From Betaproteobacteria bacterium (lineage in GTDB: Bacteria > Pseudomonadota > Gammaproteobacteria > Burkholderiales > SG8-39), in assembly GCA_005882235.1 (NCBI GenBank), contig VBCT01000154.1, positions 1-6,404 of the forward strand: 6,404 nucleotides of DNA, given 5' to 3'. The notes beneath the pieces are model-generated. The model was not told the DNA's origin. It saw nothing but the letters and a program-made list of their open reading frames with translations, and ran no database searches. How positions within the stretch are numbered: the stretch's first letter is position 1; every line of letters starts with the position of its first letter. The translations under genes and the position numbers were made by a program. Shown piece after piece: positions 5,983-6,404 of this stretch.

Positions 5983-6157
5983 AGACGTAAGCCTGCTGCT
6001 TGACGCTCGATTCCCGGGCGCGCTTCAGCTCCTCGAGGTCGAGCTTTCTGTCCCACCACAGAGATCGTCCTTTTTTTTGCTCCTGGACGATGTGCGGCTT
6101 CTCCAGGAGCAGCTCGCGGATCATTCGGGTGAGATCGGATTCGTAGGGCTGCGCCAT
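5966..6157 (-). CDS. DUF3460 family small protein
   Basis: 63 residues from ATG 6157 (MAQPYESDLTRMIREL). The pattern YESDLTRMIREL, then EQKKGRSLWWDRKLDLEE, then VKQQAYVYQ at the C-terminus matches what I know of the DUF3460 family of betaproteobacteria, which is normally 60-70 residues. The protein is soluble, charged, without signal peptide or membrane segment, and of unknown function. An ATG at 6193 would add 12 residues but would reach back through the putative -10 element and is rejected. There is no Shine-Dalgarno; with the -10 box at 6172-6167 the transcript would start only a few bases before the ATG, so it could be leaderless or nearly so. The coding strand contains a run of eight A (6078-6071). 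It is divergent from lexA and probably co-transcribed with the TPR gene. Confidence 0.88.
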   Translation of the reverse strand: MAQPYESDLTRMIRELLLEKPHIVQEQKKGRSLWWDRKLDLEELKRARESSVKQQAYVYQNKV

Positions 6158-6166
6158 GGGTTGCGG

Positions 6167-6194
6167 ATTATACGCCCCTTGCCAAGCGGGCAAA
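6167..6194 (-). promoter_or_regulatory. Candidate promoter of the DUF3460–TPR operon
   Basis: A perfect TATAAT lies on the minus strand (6172 to 6167), with a weak -35, TTTGCC (6194 to 6189), 16 bp upstream. The expected transcription start is about 3-5 nt before the DUF3460 ATG. The -35 ends 2 bp from the LexA box, so LexA bound there could touch polymerase on this side too. Confidence 0.5.
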
Positions 6195-6207
6195 GACTGT
6201 ATATAAA
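6179..6207 (+). promoter_or_regulatory. lexA promoter (sigma70-type)
   Basis: A -35 TTGCCA (6179-6184) and a -10 TATAAA (6202-6207) are separated by 17 bp; each matches five of six consensus bases. The expected start is near 6213-6215, giving a leader of about 12 nt before lexA. The -10 lies inside the LexA box, so repressor binding would directly block polymerase. Confidence 0.7.
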
Positions 6208-6212
6208 TACAG
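6197..6212. promoter_or_regulatory. LexA box (SOS operator)
   Basis: CTGTATATAAATACAG matches the CTGT-N8-ACAG operator of gamma- and betaproteobacterial LexA, with both outer half-site tetramers intact and an AT-rich core. It overlaps the lexA -10 element and lies 14 bp upstream of the lexA ATG, the classic layout for lexA autoregulation. Confidence 0.92.
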
Positions 6213-6225
6213 ATACGGAGGCCCT

Positions 6226-6404
6226 ATGACCGAAGAACTCACCCCCAAGCAGCAGAAAATCCTCAACTTCGTCCGCAAAGCCATCCAGAAGACCGGCTTC
6301 CCGCCCACCCGGATCGAGATCTCGAACGCATTCCGCTACAGCTCGCCCAACGCCGCCGAAGAGCATCTGCGCATGCTGGAGAGGAAAGGCGCGATCGAGC
6401 TGAC
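6226..6404 (+). CDS. lexA: LexA repressor, N-terminal DNA-binding part (C-terminus off window)
   Basis: The first 59 codons are present; the gene runs off the right edge. It begins MTEELTPKQQKIL and contains the LexA winged helix-turn-helix: TGFPPTRIEI (residues 23-32), the recognition helix SPNAAEEHL (40-48) with the Ser, Asn, Ala and Glu residues that in E. coli (Ser39, Asn41, Ala42, Glu44, Glu45) contact the operator, and LERKGAIEL (51-59). LexA represses SOS DNA-damage genes and self-cleaves on RecA filaments; the cleavage site and Ser/Lys dyad would lie outside the window. GGAGG (6217-6221) precedes the ATG by 4 nt, a good if closely spaced ribosome binding site. Expression should be autoregulated through the LexA box just upstream. 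Divergent from the DUF3460 gene. Confidence 0.96.
   Translation, partial: MTEELTPKQQKILNFVRKAIQKTGFPPTRIEISNAFRYSSPNAAEEHLRMLERKGAIEL

Noticed and set aside
5700..6059. Minus-strand open frame of 119 codons overlapping DUF3460 and the TPR gene
   Set aside because: It is out of frame with both recognised proteins, Arg-rich, and covers sequence already explained by them.

Overview
The window looks like a high-GC betaproteobacterial chromosome fragment. The reasons are a YgfZ–DUF4936–NRDE cluster, a DUF3460-type small protein (as I remember it, a mainly betaproteobacterial family), a CTGT-N8-ACAG LexA box upstream of a proteobacterial lexA, and the order mltG–tmk–holB–tatD. No mobile element, CRISPR array, tRNA or rRNA was seen. 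Nearly every base is coding; the only gaps are 1691-1758, 5207-5262 and 6158-6225.

Left part, minus strand (1-1690): ygfZ (Fe-S cluster assembly/repair), a small DUF4936 protein, and an NRDE/TANGO2 protein cut by the left edge. They are joined by overlaps of 4 and 10 nt and read as one translationally coupled operon. A short divergent promoter region (about 1691-1758) separates them from the next block.

Centre, plus strand (1759-5206): mltG (peptidoglycan lytic transglycosylase), tmk (dTMP kinase), holB (delta prime subunit of the DNA polymerase III clamp loader) and a TatD-family metal-dependent hydrolase. Junctions are 4-nt overlaps, except tmk/holB, which has a 3-nt gap set in an unusual AT-rich stretch with two back-to-back inverted repeats around the holB start codon. 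The pilZ gene found between holB and tatD in Pseudomonas is absent here.

Right part: a minus-strand pair (DUF3460 protein, then a TPR protein that probably begins with a lipoprotein signal peptide) converges on the TatD gene. It diverges from lexA, whose first 59 codons are in the window. lexA has a well-formed sigma70-type promoter overlapped by a LexA box, so it should be SOS autoregulated.

Most genes are conserved housekeeping genes. The points most worth a second look are the TPR protein's signal peptide without a canonical start codon, the palindromes at the tmk/holB junction, the possible iron/heme theme of the ygfZ operon, and the compact lexA/DUF3460 divergent promoter.
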